42,050 bases of DNA from JAVWGW01 sp036651575. Lineage in GTDB: Bacteria; Actinomycetota; Coriobacteriia; Coriobacteriales; Eggerthellaceae. Shown one piece after another: positions 19,401 through 26,466 of this stretch (position 1 is its first letter; each line of letters begins with the position of its first letter). Made by a program: the position numbers and the translations under genes. The notes beneath the pieces are model-generated. The model did not search any database and was not told the origin of the DNA. It worked only from the letters and a program-made list of their open reading frames with translations. Location of the stretch: positions 1 to 42,050 of the forward strand of contig JAVVXN010000007.1 in NCBI GenBank assembly GCA_036651575.1, written 5' to 3'.

Positions 19401-19522
19401 CCGTAATCGGCCACGCGCGCGTTGGCCGCCAGCTGTTCATAGCGAGCGCGAATGGCCACCGGCGTCGCATCACTGATAAAGTTTTGTATCGTATATATGG
19501 GTTTAACGGTTTCTTTTTTCAT
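16460..19522 (-). CDS. dinG: DinG-type Fe-S helicase fused to a DnaQ-like 3'-5' exonuclease
   Basis: 1020 residues. N-terminal DEDDh exonuclease (about 45-205): VVIDTETTGF (Exo I), LVAHNAAFDRTFV (Exo II) and HRADADVEATC (Exo III) keep all acidic residues and the histidine. C-terminal XPD/DinG superfamily 2 helicase: Walker A EAGTGVGKSMAYLLP, cysteines CLRMVN and HECLRRKCPFFGHLC in Fe-S cluster positions, DEAH box VVDEAHGAE, SATLA, FWEGFDAPG, and QAAGRLIRN. Such fusions are common in Firmicutes and Actinomycetota. By family it would unwind or process damaged or R-loop DNA; the activity here is inferred. The ATG at 19522 has a weak ribosome-binding site. The coding sequence contains a parS-like 16-mer at 18752-18767. 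Confidence 0.95.
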   Translation of the reverse strand: MKKETVKPIYTIQNFISDATPVAIRARYEQLAANARVADYGTLDADVVVIDTETTGFSFNHDELTQIAAARMSQGRIVEWFVTFVNPGKPIPEEVVHLTDIHDCDVADAPSPVEACAKLAAFVGDSDLVAHNAAFDRTFVTKNDGGAALANNVWIDSLDLARIALPRLKSHRLIDLVRTFDAPVSTHRADADVEATCTIYRILLAAVAAMPTALVSYIADLASLEQWPTVKVFQYFASPEAQKATNSLLTSDVARETIADVASDIPTNLFPDAFFDLRKLRQKSLSGNELKPKPDADELAKDPLLGLQFPTAAEVADAFEATGLVGSLYPTYEVRTEQTAMAECVRAAFATATNLVVEAGTGVGKSMAYLLPAALVAQRNNITVGIATKTNALLDQVVHKELPLLSQALEKVTGAPLTYAPLKGFSHYPCLRMVNRLVTEGASMKFVAGKEVSQAPALAGLLSFIEQSEYDDIDGLKIDYRTIPRWAITTNSHECLRRKCPFFGHLCFVHGARRKAEASNIVVTNHSLLFCDIAADGGLLPPIRYWVVDEAHGAEAEARRAFSPELSAEALLRLARRISGDEGSRNIFMRAEGAAAKAGEASPLIEGLSSKARAAGQAFNQAATELSARMKDLLYFDTNKRSKGYEYVELWINDQIRTSDTFSNLVSHGRLFADSTEKLITTCQELVAALESVEGAAVVQREIASVVLEAKDMLFAAEIILFKAPPTYAYAATLSKKSDHAVEKLQALLVNVGDKMNETLFTNTHSVVFASATLAIAESFTAFETAIGLNTTEHSRTTTCQLASSYDFDENMTVYVVEDMPEPNDPAYVSVLQKLLIGVHRAQHGSMLSLFTNRKEMEACFNTVQPALKGDDLRVVCQKWGVSVKGLRDDFLADEHLSLFALKSFWEGFDAPGSTLRGVVIPKLPFGKPTDPLSCVRTERDPQAWSHYVLPAAVLETKQAAGRLIRNADDTGCLILADRRLLTKGYGKVFLRSLPSKTIKVLPMDALVAELAQKNASSGA
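18752..18767. other. parS: parS-like site inside dinG
   Basis: TGTTTCACGTGCAACA differs from the 16-bp parS consensus TGTTTCACGTGAAACA at one position. It is about 9-10 kb from the origin, within the usual range for origin-proximal parS sites, though chance in coding sequence is possible. Confidence 0.55.
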
Positions 19523-19587
19523 AGGTTTCAGCCTATCATGAAAAGCGCTGCGAAAACCATGATCGCGGCGTGTCTCAAGGAGAAAAC

Positions 19588-20232
19588 ATGTCAGAAATAG
19601 CTTATTTTGGTTCCTATGCCCGCTACGATACCGCCAACAAGCGCGATGCCGCCGTTTTACTGGGGGCCGACAGCATCGTTGGCGATCTTTTCGAAATCGA
19701 ATTTGTTCTGGAAAGCGGTACGCGTACCGCTTGGATAAAAAACCGCTTTGGAGCGCGCGTTGGTTATTTTGACGCGGAAATAAGCCACCAGCTCAGTTTG
19801 TGCGAGGCAAAAGATTTAAACATCGTCGCCGTGCTCTCCTTCGTCGCTTTTACGGAAAACCCCGAACCGGGCCATTATTGGGGGGAAGCGGCTCTCATCG
19901 CCTACGACGCGCAGTATACGGATGTCTTTCTGAGCTTTATTGAGCGGATTGCGGAAAAAATGGCTGATGGTGTCCGGGTGGACGTGGCGATACACCAAAA
20001 ATCACTCGAGCAACTCGTAGCGGCCCCCACCACCTGGCTTCCTTCTCGCCGCGTCGAAATGCCGGCACGTCAGCCGGGAACGGTCGTGTTAAAAAGCCGA
20101 AAGAAAATGAGTGAACGCGTTATTGAACAGGGAAGACGTGGACACTTTGGTTGCTATGTTGGAAGTTGGGTCTTTCTTTTGGCGGCCATCGCCCTCGTTA
20201 TTTTCGGCTTAAAATCGTGCGGGGTGTTCTAG
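19588..20232 (+). CDS. tail-anchored protein of unknown function
   Basis: 214 residues from an ATG with an AAGGAG ribosome-binding site 5 bases upstream; an in-frame GTG at 19570 overlaps that site and is unlikely. Residues about 1-110 form a mixed alpha/beta domain (GDLFEIEFVLESGTRTAWIKNRFGARVGYFD...). It faintly recalls HIRAN-type domains, but the match is too weak to claim. A basic linker follows (VVLKSRKKMSERVIEQGRR) and a single C-terminal membrane helix (about 189-208, WVFLLAAIALVIFGL), so it should sit on the inner face of the membrane. It is one of only two genes left of the origin transcribed toward it, and is divergent from dinG with 65 bases between. Its stop codon lies within the terminator hairpin. 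Confidence 0.85.
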   Translation: MSEIAYFGSYARYDTANKRDAAVLLGADSIVGDLFEIEFVLESGTRTAWIKNRFGARVGYFDAEISHQLSLCEAKDLNIVAVLSFVAFTENPEPGHYWGEAALIAYDAQYTDVFLSFIERIAEKMADGVRVDVAIHQKSLEQLVAAPTTWLPSRRVEMPARQPGTVVLKSRKKMSERVIEQGRRGHFGCYVGSWVFLLAAIALVIFGLKSCGVF

Positions 20233-20249
20233 GAGCCCCACACGATTTT
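20211..20249. terminator. bidirectional terminator between the tail-anchored gene and ddl
   Basis: Arms AAAATCGTGcGGGG (20211-20224) and CCCCaCACGATTTT (20236-20249) pair with one mismatch around an 11-nt loop, with T-runs on both strands. The left arm is the last coding segment of the plus-strand gene, whose TAG (20230-20232) lies in the loop. It serves both convergent genes. Confidence 0.85.
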
Positions 20250-20275
20250 CTGAAACGACATCGCTGCCCCACGCT

Positions 20276-21223
20276 TTATCGCACGCGCTCCAAGGCAAGC
20301 TTGACCAAACGGGTACACAGCTCGGGAAATTCGATGCCGACCGCACGGCCAGCATCGGGCAGAAGCGAGGTGCCGGTCATGCCGGGAATCGTATTCGTTT
20401 CTAAAACCCAACACTCCCCCGCATCGTCCATGATGACATCGCTGCGAGAAACACCGGAACACCCGAGAGCTTTATGCGCCAAAATGGCAAGATCCTGCAC
20501 CTTTTTCGTCGCTTCATCGCTGATCCGCGCCGGGCAAATATGCTGCGAGCCACCAGGAGCATACTTTGATTCGTAATCGTAGAATTCATTGATCGGCACA
20601 ATCTCAATGATGGGCAAGGGCTCGACCTCTTCGTTGCCTAAAACGGCAACCGTCAGTTCGGTACCCGAAACAAACGTTTCCACCAGTACTTCCACGTCGA
20701 TTTCAAGCGCTTTTTCAATCGCTGCGCTCACTTCAGCGAGCCCTTCAACGATATAAACACCCAGTGCGCTGCCCTCGGTAGAGGGCTTGACCACGCAAGG
20801 CTGTCCGACATACGCCACAATATCTTCAATCGGCATATCGGAAGAAGAACGCAGCGTCACCGAACGAGGAGTTTTAATGCCGGCGCGTTCGTAGAATATT
20901 TTCGACTTCGTCTTATCGATTGCAAGAGCACTCGACCAGACGTTTGATCCGATATAGGGCATCCCCAAAATCTCGAGCATACCTTGTATCGTACCGTCTT
21001 CTCCGTATTTACCGTGCAAACAGAGGAAGGCGACGTCGAAATTTCCGTCGATCAGCGTCTTGAGATCTTCTTTGTTCGCCGGATCCAGCATCGTGACCGG
21101 AAATCCCGCCGCGACGAGCGCTTCTTGTGCGCCCTTGCCTGAAGCGAGTGAAATGACCCGTTCTCCACTGATGCCGCCTGAAAGCAGCGCCACGCGTGTG
21201 TTCTGAGGTTTGAAGGAATCCAT
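20276..21223 (-). CDS. ddl: D-alanine--D-alanine ligase
   Basis: Makes the D-Ala-D-Ala dipeptide for peptidoglycan using ATP. 315 residues, ATP-grasp fold. Visible landmarks: LLSGGISGERVISLASG at the N-terminus (substrate-binding Glu), HGKYGEDGTIQGMLE, SALAIDKTKSK, the central ATP-grasp WVVKPS-type segment (CVVKPSTEGSALGV), the omega loop NEFYDYESKYAPGGSQHICPA with the tyrosine typical of D-Ala-D-Ala rather than D-Ala-D-Lac enzymes, and the C-terminal ETNTIPGMT. The sequence points to ordinary, vancomycin-susceptible D-Ala-D-Ala ends. The ATG has an AAAGGGG site 4-5 bases upstream. It is divergent from rlmN. Confidence 0.95.
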   Translation of the reverse strand: MDSFKPQNTRVALLSGGISGERVISLASGKGAQEALVAAGFPVTMLDPANKEDLKTLIDGNFDVAFLCLHGKYGEDGTIQGMLEILGMPYIGSNVWSSALAIDKTKSKIFYERAGIKTPRSVTLRSSSDMPIEDIVAYVGQPCVVKPSTEGSALGVYIVEGLAEVSAAIEKALEIDVEVLVETFVSGTELTVAVLGNEEVEPLPIIEIVPINEFYDYESKYAPGGSQHICPARISDEATKKVQDLAILAHKALGCSGVSRSDVIMDDAGECWVLETNTIPGMTGTSLLPDAGRAVGIEFPELCTRLVKLALERVR

Positions 21224-21277
21224 GGAGCCCCTTTATCAATTCATAGGGTGCCTATGCACCATTGTTTTACCGAAAAG

Positions 21278-21286
21278 CAGTATAAC
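21278..21286 (-). promoter_or_regulatory. extended -10 promoter for ddl
   Basis: The minus strand carries TGTTATACT, an extended -10 element, about 55 bases before the ddl ATG. The leader then contains a GGTGC-ATAG-GCACC mini hairpin (21247-21260). Confidence 0.45.
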
Positions 21287-21354
21287 AAAAGCAAATTTAT
21301 GTGGCATCGATTCAAGATGAAAACACAGCGCGGCAAATCACGTATACTGTCCGT

Positions 21355-22401
21355 ATGGAAAACAACATCAAATCATACTCACGCCAGGGAATCGAAGAGC
21401 TGCTTGCTTCTCTGGGTCAGCCCCGCTTTCGGAGCAAACAGGTGGTGCAGTGGCTCTACCAGCACGGAGTGAGCAGCTACGACGAAATGACCAATCTTCC
21501 CGCCGCGCTGCGCGCGCAATTGGCGCACGTTGCTCCTTTGACCATACCAAAACTCGTCGACAAGCAAACATCTCATGATGGTACGCGGAAATACCTTTGG
21601 GAATTTTCCGATGGGGCACGCGTCGAAACGGTAGCAATCCCATCACGCGATATTTCACCTGATAAAATGCCTAAACGGCTGACAATTTGCTTTTCAACAC
21701 AGGTGGGATGCCCCATGGCCTGTGCCTTTTGCGCAACCGGGAAAGAAGGGTTCGGCCGCAACTTAACGCCGGGCGAAATGGTGGATCAAATCATTTTCGC
21801 AGGACGTGATATGGGTTGCCGGGTAACCAATCTGGTAGCCATGGGCCAGGGGGAGCCGTTCTTAAATTACGACAACACCCGAGCGGCGCTGCACTTTCTC
21901 AACTCCGCCGACGGACTTGAGGTGGGCGCGCGCCACATTACGGTTTCAACCTGTGGCATCATCGCGGGAATTCGTCGTTTTGCTACCGAACCCGAACAGT
22001 TCACCCTCGCAATTTCTTTACACTCCGCCCTCCAAAGCACGCGCGATGCCCTGATGCCCAAAGTCGCTTCATCACCTCTCACCCAGCTGCGTGCAGCAAT
22101 TATCGATTACACCGAAGAGTCCAACCGGCGCGTCACCTTTGAATATCTCCTCATCAAAGATGTTAACGATGGAAAACGAGATCTCGATGCACTCAAACGG
22201 TTTTGCAAGGGGCTGCTGTGCCACGTTAATTTATTGCCTATTAACGCAGTTTCGGGGAGCCCGTATCAACCGGCCTCCCCGAATGTAATGCGTCAATGGA
22301 CTGATTCCCTGCAATCTGTCGGCATTGAAACAACCGTGCGTAATTCTCGCGGCTCCGATATCGACGGAGCGTGCGGGCAGCTGAAAAATGCGACCCATTA
22401 G
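21355..22401 (+). CDS. rlmN: RlmN, dual-specificity 23S rRNA/tRNA (adenine-C2) methyltransferase
   Basis: Radical-SAM enzyme that methylates A2503 of 23S rRNA and A37 of some tRNAs. 348 residues from ATG 21355. The cluster-binding CPMACAFCATGK (CxxxCxxC), GQGEPFLNYDN, the SAM-contacting SLHSA segment and the C-terminal mCys motif SDIDGACGQL are all present. An in-frame GTG at 21301 would add 18 residues but has no ribosome-binding site. A TATACT at 21343-21348 ends 6 bases before the ATG, so the transcript may start at or near the ATG (leaderless). Convergent with parB, whose stop overlaps this one by 4 bases. It runs toward the origin. Confidence 0.95.
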   Translation: MENNIKSYSRQGIEELLASLGQPRFRSKQVVQWLYQHGVSSYDEMTNLPAALRAQLAHVAPLTIPKLVDKQTSHDGTRKYLWEFSDGARVETVAIPSRDISPDKMPKRLTICFSTQVGCPMACAFCATGKEGFGRNLTPGEMVDQIIFAGRDMGCRVTNLVAMGQGEPFLNYDNTRAALHFLNSADGLEVGARHITVSTCGIIAGIRRFATEPEQFTLAISLHSALQSTRDALMPKVASSPLTQLRAAIIDYTEESNRRVTFEYLLIKDVNDGKRDLDALKRFCKGLLCHVNLLPINAVSGSPYQPASPNVMRQWTDSLQSVGIETTVRNSRGSDIDGACGQLKNATH

Positions 22402-23573
22402 TCCTTTGTCAGCTGTTGAAATAAACGCTCAAGATCCTCTTCGTCCTTAAACTCAATTTCTATCTTATTCTTACCCTGCACCGTTTTAACGCGGACATTC
22501 GTACCCAGTACTTCACGAAGCCCCCGAGCCGCAGTTTTAAACGATTTCGGTGCCGGTTCCCTCTTTGCCATCGCCTCACCCTGCGCTTGGCGACCCGCGA
22601 TAAGACGGGCCAAAGCTTCCGCTTCTCTGACGGAAAGATTTTCAGCAATAAGTTTTTCCGTTAATTTTTGGCGACCCTCCTTAAGCGGGATGGATAAGAT
22701 AGCACGCGCATGACCCGCGGTGATCTTTTCTTCGAACAGAAGCTGCTGTGCGTCCTCAGGAAGATCAAGGAGTCTCAAGGCATTGGCAATGGTCGATCGC
22801 CCCTTAGAAACGGCCTGAGCGACCTCAGATTGCGTCATATGCTGACGTTCCATCAAACGGCGGTAGCCATACGCCTCTTCAATGGGATTTAAATCCGAAC
22901 GCTGTATATTTTCAATCAAAGCAAGCTCAAGCGCCTTATCGTCGGTCGCTTCCTTGATGCGCACGGGAACCATCTTCATATGAAGCGCGCAACACGCTTG
23001 ATAGCGACGTTCGCCAGCAATAATTTGGTATTGGTTACCGATGGCGCGCACCAAAATTGGCTGCAGCAAGCCTTCTTTTTCAATCGAAGCAGCCAATTCT
23101 TCCAAATCTTCCTTCTTGAAGTTTGTTCGCGGCTGATCAGGATTGGGCTTGATCGCTTCGAGAGGGACTTCGTCTGGCTGTCGTTCTACCACGCTTTTAA
23201 TCGTCACGTGATCATTATCTTCAAGATAAGGTTGCGGATGCGTTGGTTCGCGATCCAATTCTTGCTGTATCGACGATCGAGAAGAGGAAAGGGCTGGCTC
23301 CTTATGTTCATGGCTATACCCATTTTTAAGCGAAGATACGAGCGACTCTCGCACTGACGCGGGAGTTTTTTGGCTTGATGGGGCAGGAGTTGGTTGAGGT
23401 GAAGCGGGAGCAACCGTGCGCTCAACCACTTCCGCCGCTTCGACATCTTCTTCTTTAATAATAGTACGTTCCCGTGTCCGTGGGGGAACGGGAACAGGAC
23501 CTGCTTCTTCGGCGCTTTCACCAAGAAGAGAGCTTAAACCACGTCCTAAGCCGCTTTTTACCTGTTTAGCCAC
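22398..23573 (-). CDS. parB: ParB, chromosome-partition CTPase and parS-binding protein
   Basis: Binds parS, clamps onto DNA using CTP and loads SMC. 391 residues from GTG 23573 (reading MAKQVKSGLGRGLSSLLG, with a GAGGTGA site 6 bases upstream; a TTG two codons earlier is less likely). The N-terminus LGRGLSSLLG is the ParA-interacting segment. Residues about 20-130 are a Pro/Glu/Ser-rich linker longer than average. The ParB/Srx CTP-binding domain follows with PNPDQPRTNF and AGERRYQAC, then the helix-turn-helix MTQSEVAQAVSKGRSTIANALRLL and the C-terminal dimer domain. It overlaps the parA stop by 8 bases. Confidence 0.97.
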   Translation of the reverse strand: MAKQVKSGLGRGLSSLLGESAEEAGPVPVPPRTRERTIIKEEDVEAAEVVERTVAPASPQPTPAPSSQKTPASVRESLVSSLKNGYSHEHKEPALSSSRSSIQQELDREPTHPQPYLEDNDHVTIKSVVERQPDEVPLEAIKPNPDQPRTNFKKEDLEELAASIEKEGLLQPILVRAIGNQYQIIAGERRYQACCALHMKMVPVRIKEATDDKALELALIENIQRSDLNPIEEAYGYRRLMERQHMTQSEVAQAVSKGRSTIANALRLLDLPEDAQQLLFEEKITAGHARAILSIPLKEGRQKLTEKLIAENLSVREAEALARLIAGRQAQGEAMAKREPAPKSFKTAARGLREVLGTNVRVKTVQGKNKIEIEFKDEEDLERLFQQLTKD

Positions 23574-24546
23574 GACCAATCACCTCATTTGCAAGAGCGG
23601 TATATGAAAGGGCACCTTTGCCCGTAGGATCATACTCAGTTATCGGTTGCCCATAACTGGGAGCTTCAGACAGCTTAACGGTACGAGGAATCACCGTTTC
23701 GAAAACCGTCCGACCAAAATAACTGCGCACTTCTTGCGCAACTTGCTTGGAAAGCGTTGTGCGCCCGTCGTACATCGTCAAAAGCACGCCAAAAATATCA
23801 ATGCTGGGATTAAGGCGAGTTTTGACACGTTTCATTGAATCAAGGAGTTTTGTCACACCTTCCAGGGCATAAAACTCACATTGGATAGGAATCAACAGTT
23901 TGTCAGCTGCAACAAGAGCATTCACCGTCAATAAACCGAGAGAGGGAGGACAATCAACAAAAATGTAATCATATTTACCGCGAAGACATCCGATAGCATC
24001 CTTGAAGCGGTTTTCACGAGCCATTTCAGAAACAAGTTCAACTTCAGCGCCCGCAAGATTAATGGTGGCGGGAATTAAGTCGAGACCCTCGCACACATCG
24101 GGGATAATAGCTTCTTCAGCGGGGATGTCATTGAGCAAAACGTCATAAATACAGGCATGAACCTGGCTTTTTTCAATACCTAAACCACTTGAAGCGTTGC
24201 CCTGAGGATCAAGATCGACTAAAAGAACCTGTTTACCCATAGAACCAATCGCAGCAGCTAAATTTACTGCCGTTGTTGATTTTCCAACCCCGCCTTTTTG
24301 ATTCAAAATGGCAAGTATCTTCGTTTGTCCAATGACATGGTGCACGGGATTTTTTTCTGCAATTGTTTTAATAGGCTTTGCGGTGATTTCCCGCACTTCA
24401 TGAGAGACTTCGCGTTCAACAACTTCTACGTTTTCAATATCGGGAATTTCTTCATCAATACCTTCAGATTGTTGTCTTATTGGTTCGTCTGTCGTGATAG
24501 TCTCTGCTACTTTTTTGTCTCGTTTTAGACCATCAAAGAGTCCCAC
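23566..24546 (-). CDS. parA: ParA/Soj, chromosome-partition ATPase
   Basis: 326 residues. The P-loop LNQKGGVGKSTTAVNLAAAI (deviant Walker A with both lysines), the switch LLVDLDPQGNASSGLG and YIFVDCPPSLGLLTVNAL define ParA. An unusual N-terminal extension of about 75 residues, rich in Glu/Asp/Val, precedes the fold. The start is GTG 24546 with an AAAGGGGG site. First gene of the parAB unit. A perfect -10 (24576-24581) and a parS site (24594-24609) lie directly upstream, so ParB may regulate its own operon. Confidence 0.97.
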   Translation of the reverse strand: MGLFDGLKRDKKVAETITTDEPIRQQSEGIDEEIPDIENVEVVEREVSHEVREITAKPIKTIAEKNPVHHVIGQTKILAILNQKGGVGKSTTAVNLAAAIGSMGKQVLLVDLDPQGNASSGLGIEKSQVHACIYDVLLNDIPAEEAIIPDVCEGLDLIPATINLAGAEVELVSEMARENRFKDAIGCLRGKYDYIFVDCPPSLGLLTVNALVAADKLLIPIQCEFYALEGVTKLLDSMKRVKTRLNPSIDIFGVLLTMYDGRTTLSKQVAQEVRSYFGRTVFETVIPRTVKLSEAPSYGQPITEYDPTGKGALSYTALANEVIGRG

Positions 24547-24575
24547 AGAGGCCCCCTTTCCTTCGGTTGTTTTGA

Positions 24576-24581
24576 ATTATA
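24576..24581 (-). promoter_or_regulatory. -10 element of the parAB promoter
   Basis: TATAAT on the minus strand, about 30 bases before the parA start. At normal spacing the -35 position falls inside the parS site at 24594-24609 and does not match TTGACA. Confidence 0.55.
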
Positions 24582-24593
24582 CATGACAATAGA

Positions 24594-24609
24594 TGTTTCA
24601 CGTGAAACA
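24594..24609. other. parS: parS site 1 (perfect)
   Basis: Perfect 16-bp palindromic parS, TGTTTCACGTGAAACA, immediately upstream of parA. It overlaps the predicted -35 region of the parAB promoter. Confidence 0.97.
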
Positions 24610-24650
24610 GCGAGTATAAATCATCGCGGTGAACCAGAAAAAATATCAAA

Positions 24651-24694
24651 CACAAGCTTACCTTTGTTTCACGTGAAACAAAGGTAAGCTTGTG
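24651..24694. repeat. parS: 44-bp perfect palindrome centred on parS site 2
   Basis: The perfect parS 16-mer at 24665-24680 is extended symmetrically by 14 bp on each side (CACAAGCTTACCTT on the left), giving 22-bp arms with no loop. It lies in the rsmG-parA intergenic region of 386 bases. There is no T-run, so it is not a standard terminator. Confidence 0.95.
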
Positions 24695-24801
24695 CCTCTC
24701 ACGATTATGTTCGGAAGCCAACAAAATTTGAAGCCACCAGATCGATTCTAAGACCCGAAAAAGAAAGGGCGTGAGGTATATTACCCTTTTTCTTGCTCGG
24801 T

Positions 24802-24820
24802 AAAAAGGTGCAGACGCACC
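24802..24820 (-). terminator. weak terminator-like hairpin after rsmG
   Basis: On the minus strand GGTGC-GTCT-GCACC (24807-24820) is followed by five T. The stem is only 5 bp. The rest of the 24547-24932 intergenic region holds the two parS sites and no gene. Confidence 0.4.
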
Positions 24821-24932
24821 GTGTATAACTCCTCTGTTCTTGTGATGACCTTCTATTACTGGTCAAAAACCTCCCCATCAAATTGATGGCCGCAAAGAAG
24901 AACACCCAAAACAAAAAATCGATTTCCTCTGC

Positions 24933-25625
24933 TTATGCAGTGTAAGGAGTTTTTTGAGCCATACCGCACCGACGAGGAAGGGAAACCTTGGGTTTTCCTT
25001 TTTTGATAAAAACTAAAATGCAGCGTTCCGTCACTCCATCGCTTAAGATGAAATTTCTTCGAGAATGAAAATGCATACCCAATTTCTTTTCAAGACGCTG
25101 TGCGTTTTCAATTTCCTCATCCGTAATACGTGCTTTATAACAAATGAGAAAGCCACCCTGTTTCAAAAGAGGAGCAGATAATTCCATCAGAGAGGGGAGA
25201 GAACTTAAAGCACGCGCCGTCACAACGGCAAAAGCAGAACGGTGATCAAGCGCTAAATCTTCGATACGTCCACCATAGGTATCGATCTGATCAGACAATC
25301 CTAAGGTATCAACAAGAGAGGCAAGAACCGCCACTTTTTTTTTGACAGAATCAACCAGCAGCGTCTTTCTTCCTGACATAATGGCCAAAGGAATACCGGG
25401 AAAGCCACCACCGGTGCCAAGATCAGCGTAGGACCCTTCAGGAGCATCATTAAATTCAGGCAGCCCACTTAATGAATCTTCAATATGAAGAATGACTCCT
25501 TCTTCAAGAGAAGTGATTCTCGTAAGATTATGAATCTTGTTTGCTTCAAGGATCCCCAATAAATGTGCTTCCAGCAATTCATTTTGGGTAGCAGTCAAAA
25601 CAACGTTCTCGCTTTGTATATGCAC
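24933..25625 (-). CDS. rsmG: RsmG, 16S rRNA (guanine-N7) methyltransferase
   Basis: Methylates G527 of 16S rRNA (E. coli numbering) with SAM. 230 residues. The SAM-binding motif YADLGTGGGFPGIPLAI, LLVDSVKKKVAVL and VVTARALSSLPSLMEL are typical of GidB/RsmG; ITRITSLEEG-type N-terminal residues (NLTRITSLEEGVILHIEDSL) also match. The start is GTG 25625 with an AAGG site. Loss of this enzyme gives low-level streptomycin resistance in other bacteria. In many phyla mnmE and mnmG precede it; here it follows jag directly, as in Actinomycetota. Confidence 0.96.
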   Translation of the reverse strand: MHIQSENVVLTATQNELLEAHLLGILEANKIHNLTRITSLEEGVILHIEDSLSGLPEFNDAPEGSYADLGTGGGFPGIPLAIMSGRKTLLVDSVKKKVAVLASLVDTLGLSDQIDTYGGRIEDLALDHRSAFAVVTARALSSLPSLMELSAPLLKQGGFLICYKARITDEEIENAQRLEKKLGMHFHSRRNFILSDGVTERCILVFIKKGKPKVSLPRRCGMAQKTPYTA

Positions 25626-25757
25626 AACAACCTTCTTCTGAGAAAAACACGACGATGCCTCATACTCCTAAAACGGAGAATCGCTCAACGAGCAACACTG
25701 AGGTTAAAAGAGTATACCTTGGAAAATTCAGATACGGAGTAGGCGACGTGAAATACC

Positions 25758-25786
25758 AAAAAAGGACGCTCTTAATGAGCGCCCTT
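25758..25786 (-). terminator. intrinsic terminator after jag
   Basis: On the minus strand GGGCGCTC-ATTAA-GAGCGTCC forms an 8-bp stem (one G-T pair; 25764-25771 with 25777-25784) followed by six T. It ends the rpmH-jag unit before rsmG. Confidence 0.85.
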
Positions 25787-25827
25787 CGCAGTGATTTAAA
25801 AAAGAAGATGAAGCAGTTACCCTTGGT

Positions 25828-25843
25828 CGTTTCACGTGAAACA
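25828..25843. other. parS: parS-like site after jag
   Basis: CGTTTCACGTGAAACA, one mismatch (first base) from the parS consensus. It lies directly next to the jag stop codon and about 1.2 kb from the two perfect sites. Confidence 0.8.
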
Positions 25844-25844
25844 G

Positions 25845-26402
25845 TTATTCAGGAAGAACCACAACATGACGAGCGCTGCCTTCACCTTCGGAAGCAGTTC
25901 TTACCCGTTCATCATCACGCAGCGTAATATGAACAATCCTTCGTTCGTAAGGGGTCATAGGACGAAGCTTGATGCTACGGTTTTGCGAGAAAGCACGATG
26001 CGCTGCTGAACGAGCAAGATTTTCAAGCTTTTCGCGCTGGCGACTTTTATAACCTTCAACATCAACGATAATCGGGTAGCGAAAACCAATGGTTCGGGCG
26101 GTAATAGAAGAGATTAAAAACTGTAAAGCATCAAGTGTCTTACCATGACGACCGATCAGCACCGCAAGATCATCACCCGTGATATCAAGGATTAATTCAC
26201 CTTCATCACCATCGTATTCATCAATGGTAATTTCCCCGATATTGAAATACTTCAAAATATCCTGCAAAGCATTGATCGCAGTATCAGCAACGGCATCAAT
26301 TTCTTCTTCAGAAAGTTCTTCTTCGACGACCTTTTCTTCAGGTTCCGTCGTATCGTCAGAACATTCTTCTTCCGTGACCTCATCCATAATTTCTTCGGCC
26401 AT
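25845..26402 (-). CDS. jag: Jag/KhpB, KH-R3H RNA-binding protein
   Basis: 185 residues. The acidic N-terminal 40 residues (poly-Glu/Asp) replace the usual Jag-N domain. The KH domain contains the GRHGKTLDALQFLIS loop (GxxG), and the C-terminal R3H domain has the signature arginine and histidine (ENLARSAAHRAF, then MTPYERRIVHITLRDDERV). In Firmicutes KhpB/EloR with KhpA binds RNAs and controls cell elongation. The ATG has an AAGGAG site. It follows yidC, its usual partner. Confidence 0.94.
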   Translation of the reverse strand: MAEEIMDEVTEEECSDDTTEPEEKVVEEELSEEEIDAVADTAINALQDILKYFNIGEITIDEYDGDEGELILDITGDDLAVLIGRHGKTLDALQFLISSITARTIGFRYPIIVDVEGYKSRQREKLENLARSAAHRAFSQNRSIKLRPMTPYERRIVHITLRDDERVRTASEGEGSARHVVVLPE

Positions 26403-26466
26403 GATAGCTCCTTAGAACGCGGGTACGTGCCTATATACCAACAGCAATTGCTGCGGATGTATAAAA

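Noticed and set aside
19588..19920. HIRAN-domain assignment for the N-terminal part of the unknown gene
   Set aside because: The similarity is a general strand pattern only, without the diagnostic residues.
24705..24914. 69-codon minus-strand frame between rsmG and parA
   Set aside because: There is no ribosome-binding site, no recognisable motif, and it overlaps the putative rsmG terminator.
25655..25927. 90-codon plus-strand frame between rsmG and jag
   Set aside because: It crosses the jag terminator and the parS-like site, overlaps the jag 3' end and has no ribosome-binding site.
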